Positions 13,605-20,320 of a DNA stretch of 34,193 nt are shown here, piece after piece (position 1 is the stretch's first letter; the number at the start of each line of letters is the position of its first letter). The stretch is from a virus. The notes below the pieces were generated by a model. That model saw only the letters and a list, made by a program, of their open reading frames with translations, was not told the DNA's origin and did not search any database. A program made the position numbers and the translations under genes. The DNA lies in IMG/VR virus record IMGVR_UViG_3300025728_000023, positions 1 to 34,193 of that record. One strand, written 5' to 3'.

Positions 13605-13720
13605 AGAAGAGAATAAGGACTTTCTTAAAACGGTTATTCTGCTCACATGAGTTTGAAGAATACTATCCTCAAACATGCCGATGTGAAAAATGTGGCAAAG
13701 AAATATTTTTTCCTTATTAA
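13595..13720 (+). CDS. Small zinc-finger peptide, 41 aa
   Basis: FCSHEF at 15-20 followed by CRCEKCGK at 28-35 gives C16-x-H18, C28 or C30 and C33, a pattern of tiny phage zinc fingers that often begin with a basic helix. The basic N terminus (KKRIRTFLKRL) fits. Only AAGGG is upstream at 11 bases, so coupling to the overlapping gene is likely. Confidence 0.68.
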   Translation: MSIKKRIRTFLKRLFCSHEFEEYYPQTCRCEKCGKEIFFPY

Positions 13721-13732
13721 TTTCAGATTCGC

Positions 13733-13761
13733 TTGACAAAAGAATCATACTAGTGTATACT
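13733..13761 (+). promoter_or_regulatory. Promoter, TTCGCTTGACAAAAG class
   Basis: TTGACA (13733-13738), 17-base spacer, TATACT (13756-13761) preceded by GTG. Confidence 0.85.
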
Positions 13762-13790
13762 AAGTATATAAACAAAAGGGAGAGATGCTG

Positions 13791-14093
13791 ATGACAAAAC
13801 AATATGTTAAAGTCCTTGATACTGTAAGTGAGGATTCATTAAATTACTTGAAGAACTATATTGATGTTGATAAGCCAATTGAATTATGTGGAATCACACT
13901 GTCACAATATAGTAATCCTATGTATCTTATAAAACTTGATAGACCACGAGATGTTGAGTTATCATTTAATGATTCGTTATGGGTTAGATTATTAGGGAAC
14001 AAACCACAAGGTTATTACCTTAAAAACAGCCTTGAATATGCATTATTTCACGCTTGCCATTTCGAAACAATTGATGAAAATGGGGTGACGTAA
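13791..14093 (+). CDS. Unknown protein, 100 aa
   Basis: Unrecognised alpha-beta protein without metal or nucleotide motifs. GGGAGAG precedes 13791. Its TAA stop overlaps the next ATG (TAATG), so the genes are coupled. Confidence 0.78.
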   Translation: MTKQYVKVLDTVSEDSLNYLKNYIDVDKPIELCGITLSQYSNPMYLIKLDRPRDVELSFNDSLWVRLLGNKPQGYYLKNSLEYALFHACHFETIDENGVT

Positions 14094-14422
14094 TGAATGT
14101 AGCGTTGTTAGGTTTAGTATCCATATTCTTACTCTGTATGTTTTGTATAGCGGTAGGTGGATTCAGTCGTAAACAGCAAGAGAAGAAAGAAGTCTATGAC
14201 AAGGAGCGATTGAAACAGGTTAGAGAAGAAACAAATCAGTATTTGAAAGAGCAGGGTTATAAGCCTAAAATTAAGATTCAAGTGAAAGAAAGTAATCATG
14301 TTTGCAGTACAAGAACAAGTAGTCCTACAAAAATTAAACCAAAACTAAATGATAATCGTGACAGTAATGATGACTATCATCGTAGAATGGAGATAATTAG
14401 AAATTCAAATTTGGGAGAGTGA
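14093..14422 (+). CDS. Membrane-anchored basic protein, 109 aa
   Basis: One N-terminal membrane helix (VALLGLVSIFLLCMFCIAVGG, about residues 3-23) followed by a basic, partly helical cytoplasmic part and a disordered, Ser/Thr/Asn-rich C terminus. No lipobox is present. A membrane-tethered nucleic-acid- or protein-binding role is possible. GGGGTGACG upstream serves as ribosome binding site. Confidence 0.75.
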   Translation: MNVALLGLVSIFLLCMFCIAVGGFSRKQQEKKEVYDKERLKQVREETNQYLKEQGYKPKIKIQVKESNHVCSTRTSSPTKIKPKLNDNRDSNDDYHRRMEIIRNSNLGE

Positions 14423-14426
14423 TTCA

Positions 14427-14897
14427 ATGAAATTAGATTACGGGTCTGGAAGACAACCAAAACAAGGATTCTTAACAAGTGATTTTACAGGAGCACCAAA
14501 TTATGACTTCATGATTCAGAACTATGAAGTCATAGGGGCTACAGATGGTCAGTTTGAAGCGATACACGTTCGTAATGTTATTCATCATATTCCAGAAAAA
14601 GACCTCTCTATGCTATTCTCAGAGTTCTCTAGATTGCTAGAAGATGGTGGCACACTAATTATATCTGAACCTCGTGAAGAATTTCATGAGCAAAATAAGA
14701 AATTGGATTGGATTTGGTATAGATTCCTAGTTAATGATACTAAAATCATGATTCCAGATGAATATGTTGATTATAAACAGTATTTGACAGATTTTGAAGT
14801 TGTTTCAATTGACGATGAATACAACAATGAAATACTTACTTGCAGAAAAAAAGAATATGTACATAATAATTTAAAAAAATGTGTATCATTCGCTTGA
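14427..14897 (+). CDS. SAM-methyltransferase-like protein, 156 aa
   Basis: The N terminus begins at the SAM-binding glycine loop (L3-D-Y-G6-S-G8), with an acidic residue 11 positions later (D19) to hold the ribose. VRNVIHHIPEKD (48-59) and LLEDGGTLIISEPR (about 71-84) match motifs of class I methyltransferases of the methyltransferase-11 kind. The protein lacks the usual N-terminal helices and is shorter than typical enzymes (about 200 residues or more), so it is compact or reduced. Target unknown. GGGAGAGTGAT precedes the start. Its stop TGA is part of the -35 box of the next promoter. Confidence 0.78.
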   Translation: MKLDYGSGRQPKQGFLTSDFTGAPNYDFMIQNYEVIGATDGQFEAIHVRNVIHHIPEKDLSMLFSEFSRLLEDGGTLIISEPREEFHEQNKKLDWIWYRFLVNDTKIMIPDEYVDYKQYLTDFEVVSIDDEYNNEILTCRKKEYVHNNLKKCVSFA

Positions 14898-14922
14898 CAA
14901 GAGAATATAATAGATGTATAAT
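14894..14922 (+). promoter_or_regulatory. Full-consensus promoter overlapping a stop codon
   Basis: TTGACA (14894-14899), 17-base spacer, TATAAT (14917-14922). The TGA stop of the methyltransferase-like gene (14895-14897) lies inside the -35 box. TCGCTTGACAAGAG class. Confidence 0.92.
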
Positions 14923-14947
14923 AAGAGTATGAAAAGGAGATGGTTCA

Positions 14948-15367
14948 ATGACAAAGATGACAGTAGCACAAGTATGGAACAAGGTGAATCAGTTAGAACA
15001 GGGAATTACTACAATAGCAAAGGCAATGGCTTTAGGTATGAGTGGTGAGAGAAGCCCACAGAGTGTTATAGACAGTCTTCTACGTGATTATGATAAATTA
15101 AGCACTGAATATTATGCATTCATGGAGCAGGAGGTTGAAATCATTGATAAGGATAGAGAATATGTACTCCAGTTTACATTTGATGGGTCATTCTATAGAG
15201 ACTATCGCATTAGTGCGAGAGAAGAGACAATGGGTGAAGTTATTATACAAATGACCAACAGCATGAAATGGGCTAAGAAATTTAAAAATATTGATGACAT
15301 TCGAGATGATATAGCTTGGATTAAGAGTGAAGGTCATGATTATAGAGTATTGGCGGTGGAAGAATGA
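14948..15367 (+). CDS. Unknown protein, 139 aa
   Basis: The first 70 residues are helical (VWNKVNQLEQGITTIAKAMALG), the rest strand-helix. No motif recognised. AAGGAGATGG precedes the start. Overlaps the next gene by ATGA. Confidence 0.8.
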   Translation: MTKMTVAQVWNKVNQLEQGITTIAKAMALGMSGERSPQSVIDSLLRDYDKLSTEYYAFMEQEVEIIDKDREYVLQFTFDGSFYRDYRISAREETMGEVIIQMTNSMKWAKKFKNIDDIRDDIAWIKSEGHDYRVLAVEE

Positions 15368-15804
15368 GTATGTTTGAAGAATTTTTAGGGCAAACAGTAT
15401 TGATGTTTCAATCTAAAGGTGAAATATGGTTGGATTCAATCGTTACAATTAAAGATGTCAAGGTAGTTGACCGAAGAGAATTTTTTGGTAAAATGTTGCC
15501 AGTAAAAAGACCTGTAGTTGAATATGCAGATGGTAGTAAATCTCTGCTTCATCCTTCTATGGGGCTACGAATCTATTCGAAAGAAGAATTGAAAGAAAAC
15601 CTTTTGGTAAGGGCTAATGAAAGCTACCAATTCATTGAATTTGAAAAGGTCAAGATTTCTTATGCACAGCATGATACATATGAATTTTTATATGTGATTC
15701 AAAATGTAGAGACAAATGAAATAATAAAACTACAACCAGAATATTCTATGAATCAACTCTGTCAGTCGTTTATGGACTTTTTCAATATGGATGGGAGGGA
15801 GTAG
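15364..15804 (+). CDS. Unknown protein, 146 aa
   Basis: Unrecognised. Beta-rich first half (TVLMFQSKGEIWLDSIVTIKD) that may form a small barrel, then a mixed C-terminal half ending in a helix. The start at 15364 overlaps the previous stop; 15370 is an alternative. Followed one base after its stop by the next ATG. Confidence 0.8.
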   Translation: MSMFEEFLGQTVLMFQSKGEIWLDSIVTIKDVKVVDRREFFGKMLPVKRPVVEYADGSKSLLHPSMGLRIYSKEELKENLLVRANESYQFIEFEKVKISYAQHDTYEFLYVIQNVETNEIIKLQPEYSMNQLCQSFMDFFNMDGRE

Positions 15805-15805
15805 T

Positions 15806-16006
15806 ATGAATCAAAATGTAATGATACAGGAAGCGTTAGAAGTGTTAAAACGTGGATACCTACTTGATGGCGATGAAATCACTGTCAGAGTCAATGGTGG
15901 AAGGGTTAAACTGAAAGCCTATGGTGAAGCATTAACTGTAAATGTTTATAGAAACAAAAAGATTTCTCTTGACAAGGATATCGTCCACGATAATCTTGAA
16001 CTATAA
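15806..16006 (+). CDS. Unknown small protein, 66 aa
   Basis: A helix (IQEALEVLKRGYL) then three strands. GGGAGGGAG precedes the start. The coding sequence contains TCTCTTGACAAGGAT at 15965-15979, an operator-like dyad core (CTTGACAAG) without any -10 box downstream. Confidence 0.75.
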   Translation: MNQNVMIQEALEVLKRGYLLDGDEITVRVNGGRVKLKAYGEALTVNVYRNKKISLDKDIVHDNLEL

Positions 16007-16022
16007 AAAGGGAGTGTTGCTC

Positions 16023-16250
16023 ATGAACTATAAGGATAAATTTGTTGGGACTACAATTTATGGATTCTGTAACGGTTACTTTGGAAGAGATTCATATGAT
16101 GATAAAGTTATCATCGCAAGTGGTGAGAACTGGATTGTTGGCAAGACACAGTATGGTTATGTAGAATTTGCTTCATTTGATGATGGAGAAGAAATGGAAG
16201 AATTAATTGCATCATGGAGTGTAAGAGAGGATAACGATTGTGGGTGGTAG
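16023..16250 (+). CDS. Unknown small protein, 75 aa
   Basis: Beta-rich N-terminal two-thirds with aromatic residues (GTTIYGFCNGYFG), acidic C terminus. GGGAGTG precedes 16023; a longer frame from 15942 lies in the previous gene and lacks a ribosome binding site. Last gene of the unit begun at 14894. Confidence 0.75.
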   Translation: MNYKDKFVGTTIYGFCNGYFGRDSYDDKVIIASGENWIVGKTQYGYVEFASFDDGEEMEELIASWSVREDNDCGW

Positions 16251-16359
16251 TTTTATCGAACTAACAACAAAGAGATTTTAAAAAGAATTTATAATTATAT
16301 ATAATATATATAGTAATTAATTCGAATAAGCTACCTGCTAAAAAATGTATCAAAAACGT
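16251..16359. other. AT-rich spacer
   Basis: No gene. It includes a very AT-rich alternating stretch (about 16280-16321, ATAATTATATATAATATATA-like) that could melt easily. I see no iterons, so an origin is not claimed. Confidence 0.4.
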
Positions 16360-16388
16360 TTGACATAAATAAAAAATAATGATATACT
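16360..16388 (+). promoter_or_regulatory. Promoter of the NAD-salvage operon
   Basis: TTGACA (16360-16365), 17-base spacer, TATACT (16383-16388) with TGA before it. The transcript would start about ten bases before the GTGGAG ribosome binding site. No further promoter is visible up to the end of nadR. Confidence 0.87.
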
Positions 16389-16403
16389 AGGGAGCGTGGA
16401 GTA

Positions 16404-16601
16404 ATGAGAGAGATAATTACAGATGAGTTAATTGAAAAATTTGCAAGAGGATATCAAGACCTTAAAGCACATATGGTGAATTTTGCAGGAGTTGATGAGG
16501 ATGATGTAATGACTTTTGAACAATATGTAGAAAGCCAATTAAGATTCCGAAAATTATTAACTAGAAAGGCGTTGGAGCACATTGAAACAAAAAAAGCGTA
16601 A
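16404..16601 (+). CDS. Unknown small protein, 65 aa
   Basis: Helical, with an acidic centre (GVDEDDVMTFEQYVES). GTGGAG precedes the start; the leader is only about 10 bases. First gene of the unit that contains PnuC and NadR, but nothing links it to NAD by sequence. Confidence 0.72.
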   Translation: MREIITDELIEKFARGYQDLKAHMVNFAGVDEDDVMTFEQYVESQLRFRKLLTRKALEHIETKKA

Positions 16602-16752
16602 TAAGAAGAAACGTATTGGAGTTATGACCCAGAACAGAGGGGCATCCGTACCACCAACACGTGCTGATGAGAACAAAAAGAAAAAGAATGACCGTAGAAA
16701 GGCAAGACAAAAGCAAAGAGAGAAACTTAAACGAGGTGATTATGATGATTAA
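16582..16752 (+). CDS. Very basic small protein, 56 aa
   Basis: Lys and Arg make up nearly half of the sequence, in runs such as KKKKNDRRKARQKQREKLKR, so it probably binds nucleic acid. The likely start is TTG at 16582 with GGAG four bases upstream; the ATG at 16624 has its GGAG too close. It overlaps both neighbours in other frames. Confidence 0.5.
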   Translation: MKQKKRNKKKRIGVMTQNRGASVPPTRADENKKKKNDRRKARQKQREKLKRGDYDD

Positions 16753-16885
16753 AAAGAAAAGGCATCGTAAAAGTAATGGGTTTTGGAGCAGTGTTGCAGA
16801 AGGATTGAAGCTAGACCTGTTTTTTGAAGGGATAATAGCAATCTTTAAAATTATATTTAAAATAATAGGGTCAATATTTGACTAA
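16742..16885 (+). CDS. Amphipathic/membrane small protein, 47 aa
   Basis: A basic start (MIKKKRHRKSNG) followed by FWSSVAEGL and a hydrophobic C-terminal segment with regularly spaced charges (FFEGIIAIFKIIFKIIGSIFD-like), typical of an amphipathic membrane-lying helix. GAGGTGAT precedes 16742; the ATG at 16745 is at better distance and may be the real start. Confidence 0.62.
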   Translation: MMIKKKRHRKSNGFWSSVAEGLKLDLFFEGIIAIFKIIFKIIGSIFD

Positions 16886-16909
16886 TACAAACATAAAGGG
16901 GTCGATTCT

Positions 16910-17596
16910 ATGAAAACATTATTAAAAGGTTGGTCAGCATTTGAAATGATTTGGATAACATTATTCACAGCGTTGAGTGTATACATGTATTTTGCATTCG
17001 ATGATACAGCACTTAGTCTTACAGCTTCTCTGACAGGTATATGGTGCGTTATTCTTGTAGCCAAGGGTAAAATATCAAATTACTTCTTTGGAGCGATTAA
17101 TACAGCCCTGTACGCTTACATATCATATAAATCACAATTGTATGGTGAATTTATGTTAAATGCTTTCTTGTACTTCCCGATTCAATTTATCGGCTTCTAT
17201 ATTTGGAATAAGAATAAAACATTAAGTGGTAATGATACAGTTGTTAAAGCTAGAACATTGACTAAAAAAGGTTGGGCTTATGTAGTAGCAACAGTTGCTA
17301 GTGTTGGAATTTTATATGGAACATTCTTACATATGATTGGGAGTCAACAAGCAGGTCTTGATGGATTTGCAGTAGTGTTAAGTATCACAGCACAATTACT
17401 AATGCTTAAACGATATGCTGAACAATGGTTGTTATGGATTTCTGTTAACATTCTAACTATCATTCTATGGTTTAATGTTTTCATGACAGACGGTAACAAT
17501 ATTACTATGTTAGTAATGTGGACTGCATACCTTGGAAACAGTATTTACGGATATATTAAATGGTCTAAAAATGCTAAAGAAATCGAGGTGAAATAA
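16910..17596 (+). CDS. pnuC: Nicotinamide riboside transporter PnuC
   Basis: A 228-residue protein with about seven membrane helices and the PnuC signature regions: SNYFFGAINTALYAY (56-70), FPIQFIGFYIW (89-99) and, near the C terminus, LLMLKRYAEQWLLWI. PnuC carries nicotinamide riboside across the membrane by facilitated diffusion; net uptake is driven by phosphorylation inside the cell. The kinase for this is the NadR-like protein two small genes downstream, so the pair makes a complete route from outside riboside to NAD+. AAAGGGGTCG precedes the start. Spacing to the next gene is one base. Confidence 0.9.
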   Translation: MKTLLKGWSAFEMIWITLFTALSVYMYFAFDDTALSLTASLTGIWCVILVAKGKISNYFFGAINTALYAYISYKSQLYGEFMLNAFLYFPIQFIGFYIWNKNKTLSGNDTVVKARTLTKKGWAYVVATVASVGILYGTFLHMIGSQQAGLDGFAVVLSITAQLLMLKRYAEQWLLWISVNILTIILWFNVFMTDGNNITMLVMWTAYLGNSIYGYIKWSKNAKEIEVK

Positions 17597-17597
17597 T

Positions 17598-17726
17598 ATG
17601 TTTAAAAGAAAACATACACTAAAACTTAGTACATTTGAATTGGTATTATCACATATAGCACATTTCATCTTTGGTGGAATAATTGGATTCGCATTGGTAC
17701 AATTAGTAATTAAAATATTTGGATGA
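17598..17726 (+). CDS. Membrane peptide next to PnuC, 42 aa
   Basis: One membrane helix (HFIFGGIIGFALVQLVIKIFG) after a basic N terminus. GAGGTGA precedes the start. It shares GGIIGF and the C-terminal K-I-F-G with the next gene, so the two look like paralogues. A role with PnuC is suggested only by position. Confidence 0.7.
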   Translation: MFKRKHTLKLSTFELVLSHIAHFIFGGIIGFALVQLVIKIFG

Positions 17727-17736
17727 GGTGATGTAC

Positions 17737-17850
17737 ATGGAAACTATTAAAATACTTGGAATTTCAGTTTTAGGTGGGATTATAGGATTTGTATTTGGAT
17801 TCATCTTCACAACAGGATTGATAACAATATTAGACAAAATATTTGGATAA
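17737..17850 (+). CDS. Membrane peptide, paralogue of its neighbour, 37 aa
   Basis: One or one-and-a-half membrane helices (LGGIIGFVFGFIFTTG) ending in D-K-I-F-G. GATGAGGTGAT precedes 17737. Lies between the transporter and NadR genes in the same transcript. Confidence 0.68.
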   Translation: METIKILGISVLGGIIGFVFGFIFTTGLITILDKIFG

Positions 17851-17866
17851 GAAAGAGATGATGTTT

Positions 17867-18895
17867 ATGAATAAAACAGTTGGTTTCTATGGTGGAAAAT
17901 TTTACCCTGTACATATGGGTCATGTATATGCAATGACAGTAGCTTCAACAATGGTTGATGAGTTGCATATCATCGTATCACATGATGAAAATTATGAGGT
18001 TAATGTCCTTAGTAAAGATAGTAAACTGCCACATGTGAATTATACTCAACGTGTGCGATGGTGGACGGAAATTACAAAAGATATGCCACATGTTCATGTA
18101 CATGAGGTATATGAAGAAAACACTGGTAAACTAGAAAGTTGGCAAGAAGGAGCAAAGGGAATAAGAAAGGCTATTGGTAAACCTATTACTCATGTATTCT
18201 CTTCTGAACATGCTTATACAGACTTCTTCAATGTGCTGTATCCAGAAGCAGAGCATGTAGTAATTGATGCCAATCGTGACACATATCCAGTATCAGCAAC
18301 AAAATTACGTACAGAAGGTGTTTATAAGAATTGGGAGTTATTGCCAGAGGTTGTAAGACGACACTATGTTAAAAAGGTTGTAATTATAGGAACTGAATCA
18401 TGTGGCAAATCTACACTTGTAAAAAATCTAGCAACCTTGTACAATACTAATTATGTTGAAGAGTATGGTCGTACATTCTATGAAGAATTAGGTGGATGTG
18501 AAGGTGTTACAATGCCAGAAGATTATCCACTAATCGCATACAAACATAAAGTAATGGAATATGAGGGTCTTAAAGGGGCTAATAAGCTGTTATTTATAGA
18601 TACAGAAGCCATTGTGACTCAATACTATCTAAAAGCGTATCTAGGGGAACGTGATGCCCTGCTAACACGTATTGCAAACAATCAACAATATGATTTATGG
18701 ATTTTCTTAGAGCCAGATGTGAAGTGGGTAGATGATGGTACTAGAACATTTGGTGAGCAATCTGTACGTGAACAAAATAATAGTGATTTAAAGTATATGT
18801 TAAAGTATATGGGTGTTGAATACATAACGATTAAAGGCAACTATAATGAGAGATTGAAAGAAACAATAAAAAATGTTGAAAATTTGTTGACATAA
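17867..18895 (+). CDS. nadR: NadR-like NMN adenylyltransferase / ribosylnicotinamide kinase
   Basis: A 342-residue bifunctional enzyme. Residues 1-160 are the nucleotidyltransferase: G9-G-K-F-Y-P-V-H16-M-G-H19 (ATP site) and V-S143-A-T-K-L-R148 (phosphate-binding S-x-T-x-x-R). Residues 168-342 are the ribosylnicotinamide kinase with Walker A G175-T-E-S-C-G-K181-S-T. By family it converts nicotinamide riboside to NMN and NMN to NAD+. The N-terminal HTH repressor domain of enterobacterial NadR is absent, so this copy is a pure enzyme. The start at 17867 is chosen because the ATP motif begins at once. With PnuC it makes a two-gene NAD+ salvage system. Confidence 0.92.
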   Translation: MNKTVGFYGGKFYPVHMGHVYAMTVASTMVDELHIIVSHDENYEVNVLSKDSKLPHVNYTQRVRWWTEITKDMPHVHVHEVYEENTGKLESWQEGAKGIRKAIGKPITHVFSSEHAYTDFFNVLYPEAEHVVIDANRDTYPVSATKLRTEGVYKNWELLPEVVRRHYVKKVVIIGTESCGKSTLVKNLATLYNTNYVEEYGRTFYEELGGCEGVTMPEDYPLIAYKHKVMEYEGLKGANKLLFIDTEAIVTQYYLKAYLGERDALLTRIANNQQYDLWIFLEPDVKWVDDGTRTFGEQSVREQNNSDLKYMLKYMGVEYITIKGNYNERLKETIKNVENLLT

Positions 18896-18915
18896 AGTAA
18901 AGATAATGGTATATT
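18887..18915 (+). promoter_or_regulatory. Promoter overlapping the end of nadR
   Basis: TTGACA (18887-18892), 17-base spacer, TATATT (18910-18915) preceded by TGG. It lies over the last codons of nadR. It would add a start 100 bases before the next, stronger promoter; see the hairpin at 18948. Confidence 0.75.
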
Positions 18916-18947
18916 ATATACAAGGGGCAGGGGAATTTGATATAAAT

Positions 18948-18971
18948 GAGAGGGTGTACGTTAGCCCTCTC
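18948..18971 (+). other. Hairpin between two promoters
   Basis: GAGAGGG (18948-18954) and CCCTCTC (18965-18971) form a 7-base stem with a ten-base loop. It is the only structure in the short stretch between the promoters at 18887 and 18993. A run of A rather than T follows, so it is not a canonical terminator. Confidence 0.5.
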
Positions 18972-18987
18972 TAATTATAAAAAAATA

Positions 18988-19021
18988 TTCTCTTGACAAG
19001 AGAAATGTTCTGTAGTATAAT
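18988..19021 (+). promoter_or_regulatory. Full-consensus promoter with a perfect 17-base dyad
   Basis: TTGACA (18993-18998), 17-base spacer, TATAAT (19016-19021). The dyad TTCTCTTG-A-CAAGAGAA (18988-19004) is perfect over 17 bases and centred in the -35 box. Confidence 0.93.
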
Positions 19022-19050
19022 AAAGGTATAACAAAGAGAGGATGATGTTC

Positions 19051-19371
19051 ATGAGAGAATTGCAAGCAGTGAAAGAAAAGCGTGATTATTTAAGAGGTGT
19101 GTTAGAAAAGGCAAATGAAAGAAGAAATGAATTAATTGGTGGTCGTAGAATCAAGGAAATGAGTCAATATGAAATCAAAGTAATGTTAGAAATCGGTGAC
19201 GGTATGAATGTAATCAGAGCACAAATTGAAACACTAACGTTCGTTTTAAATGAAGACTCTGAAATATCTCAAGCATATCAAAGGATACAGAGAGGACTTA
19301 CATATGATGATTTGTTTGATGAAGACATTTATGATGTAAATAATGAAGATGAGAGAGGAAGATGTCTATGA
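19051..19371 (+). CDS. Coiled-coil protein, 106 aa
   Basis: Residues 1-70 form a long charged helix pair (ELQAVKEKRDYLRGVLEKANERR), the end is acidic. Likely dimeric coiled coil. GAGAGG precedes 19051; ATGs at 19042 and 19045 are too close to it. Overlaps the next gene slightly. Confidence 0.77.
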   Translation: MRELQAVKEKRDYLRGVLEKANERRNELIGGRRIKEMSQYEIKVMLEIGDGMNVIRAQIETLTFVLNEDSEISQAYQRIQRGLTYDDLFDEDIYDVNNEDERGRCL

Positions 19372-19721
19372 TGAAATTACAAGATGGTGCAAAATACATT
19401 CACAACTTAGAAGGAACGGAATTTATTTTAAGAGAAGATTATAATGGTCGTTGGTATTTGAGAAACTGGACAGATGAAGGTTTAACAAAATCATTATCCG
19501 TAACTGGGAAAGAGATGATTGACATTTTAAAGAAACATTATGTCAAGGCTAATGACTTCACAGATGCAGAAAAGTTAAAGAAATATGATGAAATTCATAG
19601 TTGGTACTTATGGCTTAAACGTAGAACACATGATGGTAAAGTTGATAAGTGTCATGTTGAAACATTCCTAAAAGGTCTTAAAAAAGAAATTGAAGGGATT
19701 GATGTTAATGAAACAGTTTAA
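19368..19721 (+). CDS. Unknown protein, 117 aa
   Basis: A beta-rich first half (TEFILREDYNGRWYLRNW) and a helical, basic second half (WYLWLKRRTHDGKVDKCHVETFLKGLKK). GAGAGGAAG supports 19368 or 19371. Not recognised. Confidence 0.75.
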   Translation: MMKLQDGAKYIHNLEGTEFILREDYNGRWYLRNWTDEGLTKSLSVTGKEMIDILKKHYVKANDFTDAEKLKKYDEIHSWYLWLKRRTHDGKVDKCHVETFLKGLKKEIEGIDVNETV

Positions 19722-20130
19722 AATCATTGACCGAGATGATAAGATTTTAGCAAAAGGTATCACGCTTAAATCAAATATTACGTTATTAGAATGGTCTAGT
19801 GCAATTAAAACATTATCATTCTATGACAACATTGAACAGGTAAAAGAATTTGTCTGCAATAGTGCTAAAAGTGTCAGATTAGTAGAAACAAAAGCAAATA
19901 GTAAAGAAAGATTGCGTGAATATTATCTGCAACGCAATGAAGATTTTAGTGGTGTTAGTGGTACTGGGATTGTAGCAGAAGGTGTTATCATGCCAAGTGG
20001 TAAATGTATTCATGAGTGGTCACAGTCATATGTAACCTCTCACAATATTTATCCTAATATCCAGTCTGTACAGCATATTCATGGTCATGAAGGTAGAACA
20101 ATCGTTAAATTCTATGATGAGAAGGAGTGA
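19708..20130 (+). CDS. Protein with a conserved SGVSGTG...HGHEG domain, 140 aa
   Basis: The C-terminal 60 residues contain DFSGVSGTGIVAEGV (79-93) and IHGHEGRT (124-131). I know this pattern from small phage and bacterial proteins of unknown function, where it forms one domain near the C terminus; His and Gly are the conserved positions. The N-terminal half is unique. GAAGGGA supports 19708 over 19702. Confidence 0.75.
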   Translation: MKQFKIIDRDDKILAKGITLKSNITLLEWSSAIKTLSFYDNIEQVKEFVCNSAKSVRLVETKANSKERLREYYLQRNEDFSGVSGTGIVAEGVIMPSGKCIHEWSQSYVTSHNIYPNIQSVQHIHGHEGRTIVKFYDEKE

Positions 20131-20134
20131 TTGT

Positions 20135-20311
20135 ATGTCCAAGAGAAAACTTTATAAGGTAGAAGCTTTTGAACATGAGGAACTTGTAGAGGTTGAAAAA
20201 TCTCTTAATAAGAATATAGATGATTGGCAAGCATGGGAAACGGATGTCAAATTAAGCACAAATGCAATAACTGGTAAGTATTACTATGTTATGAAAATCT
20301 ATCAAGATTGA
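20135..20311 (+). CDS. Unknown small protein, 58 aa
   Basis: A basic start (SKRKLYKVEAF) and an acidic middle, with strand-helix-strand appearance. AAGGAGTGAT precedes 20135. Ten bases to the next gene. Confidence 0.75.
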   Translation: MSKRKLYKVEAFEHEELVEVEKSLNKNIDDWQAWETDVKLSTNAITGKYYYVMKIYQD

Positions 20312-20320
20312 GGTGATAAT

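Noticed and set aside
16280-16321. AT-rich segment as replication origin
   Set aside because: It is AT-rich but lacks visible DnaA-box or iteron clusters, and the whole window is AT-rich.
18947-18997. A 16-codon frame between the two promoters after nadR
   Set aside because: No ribosome binding site at a usable distance and it ends inside the next -35 box; the stretch is better read as non-coding.
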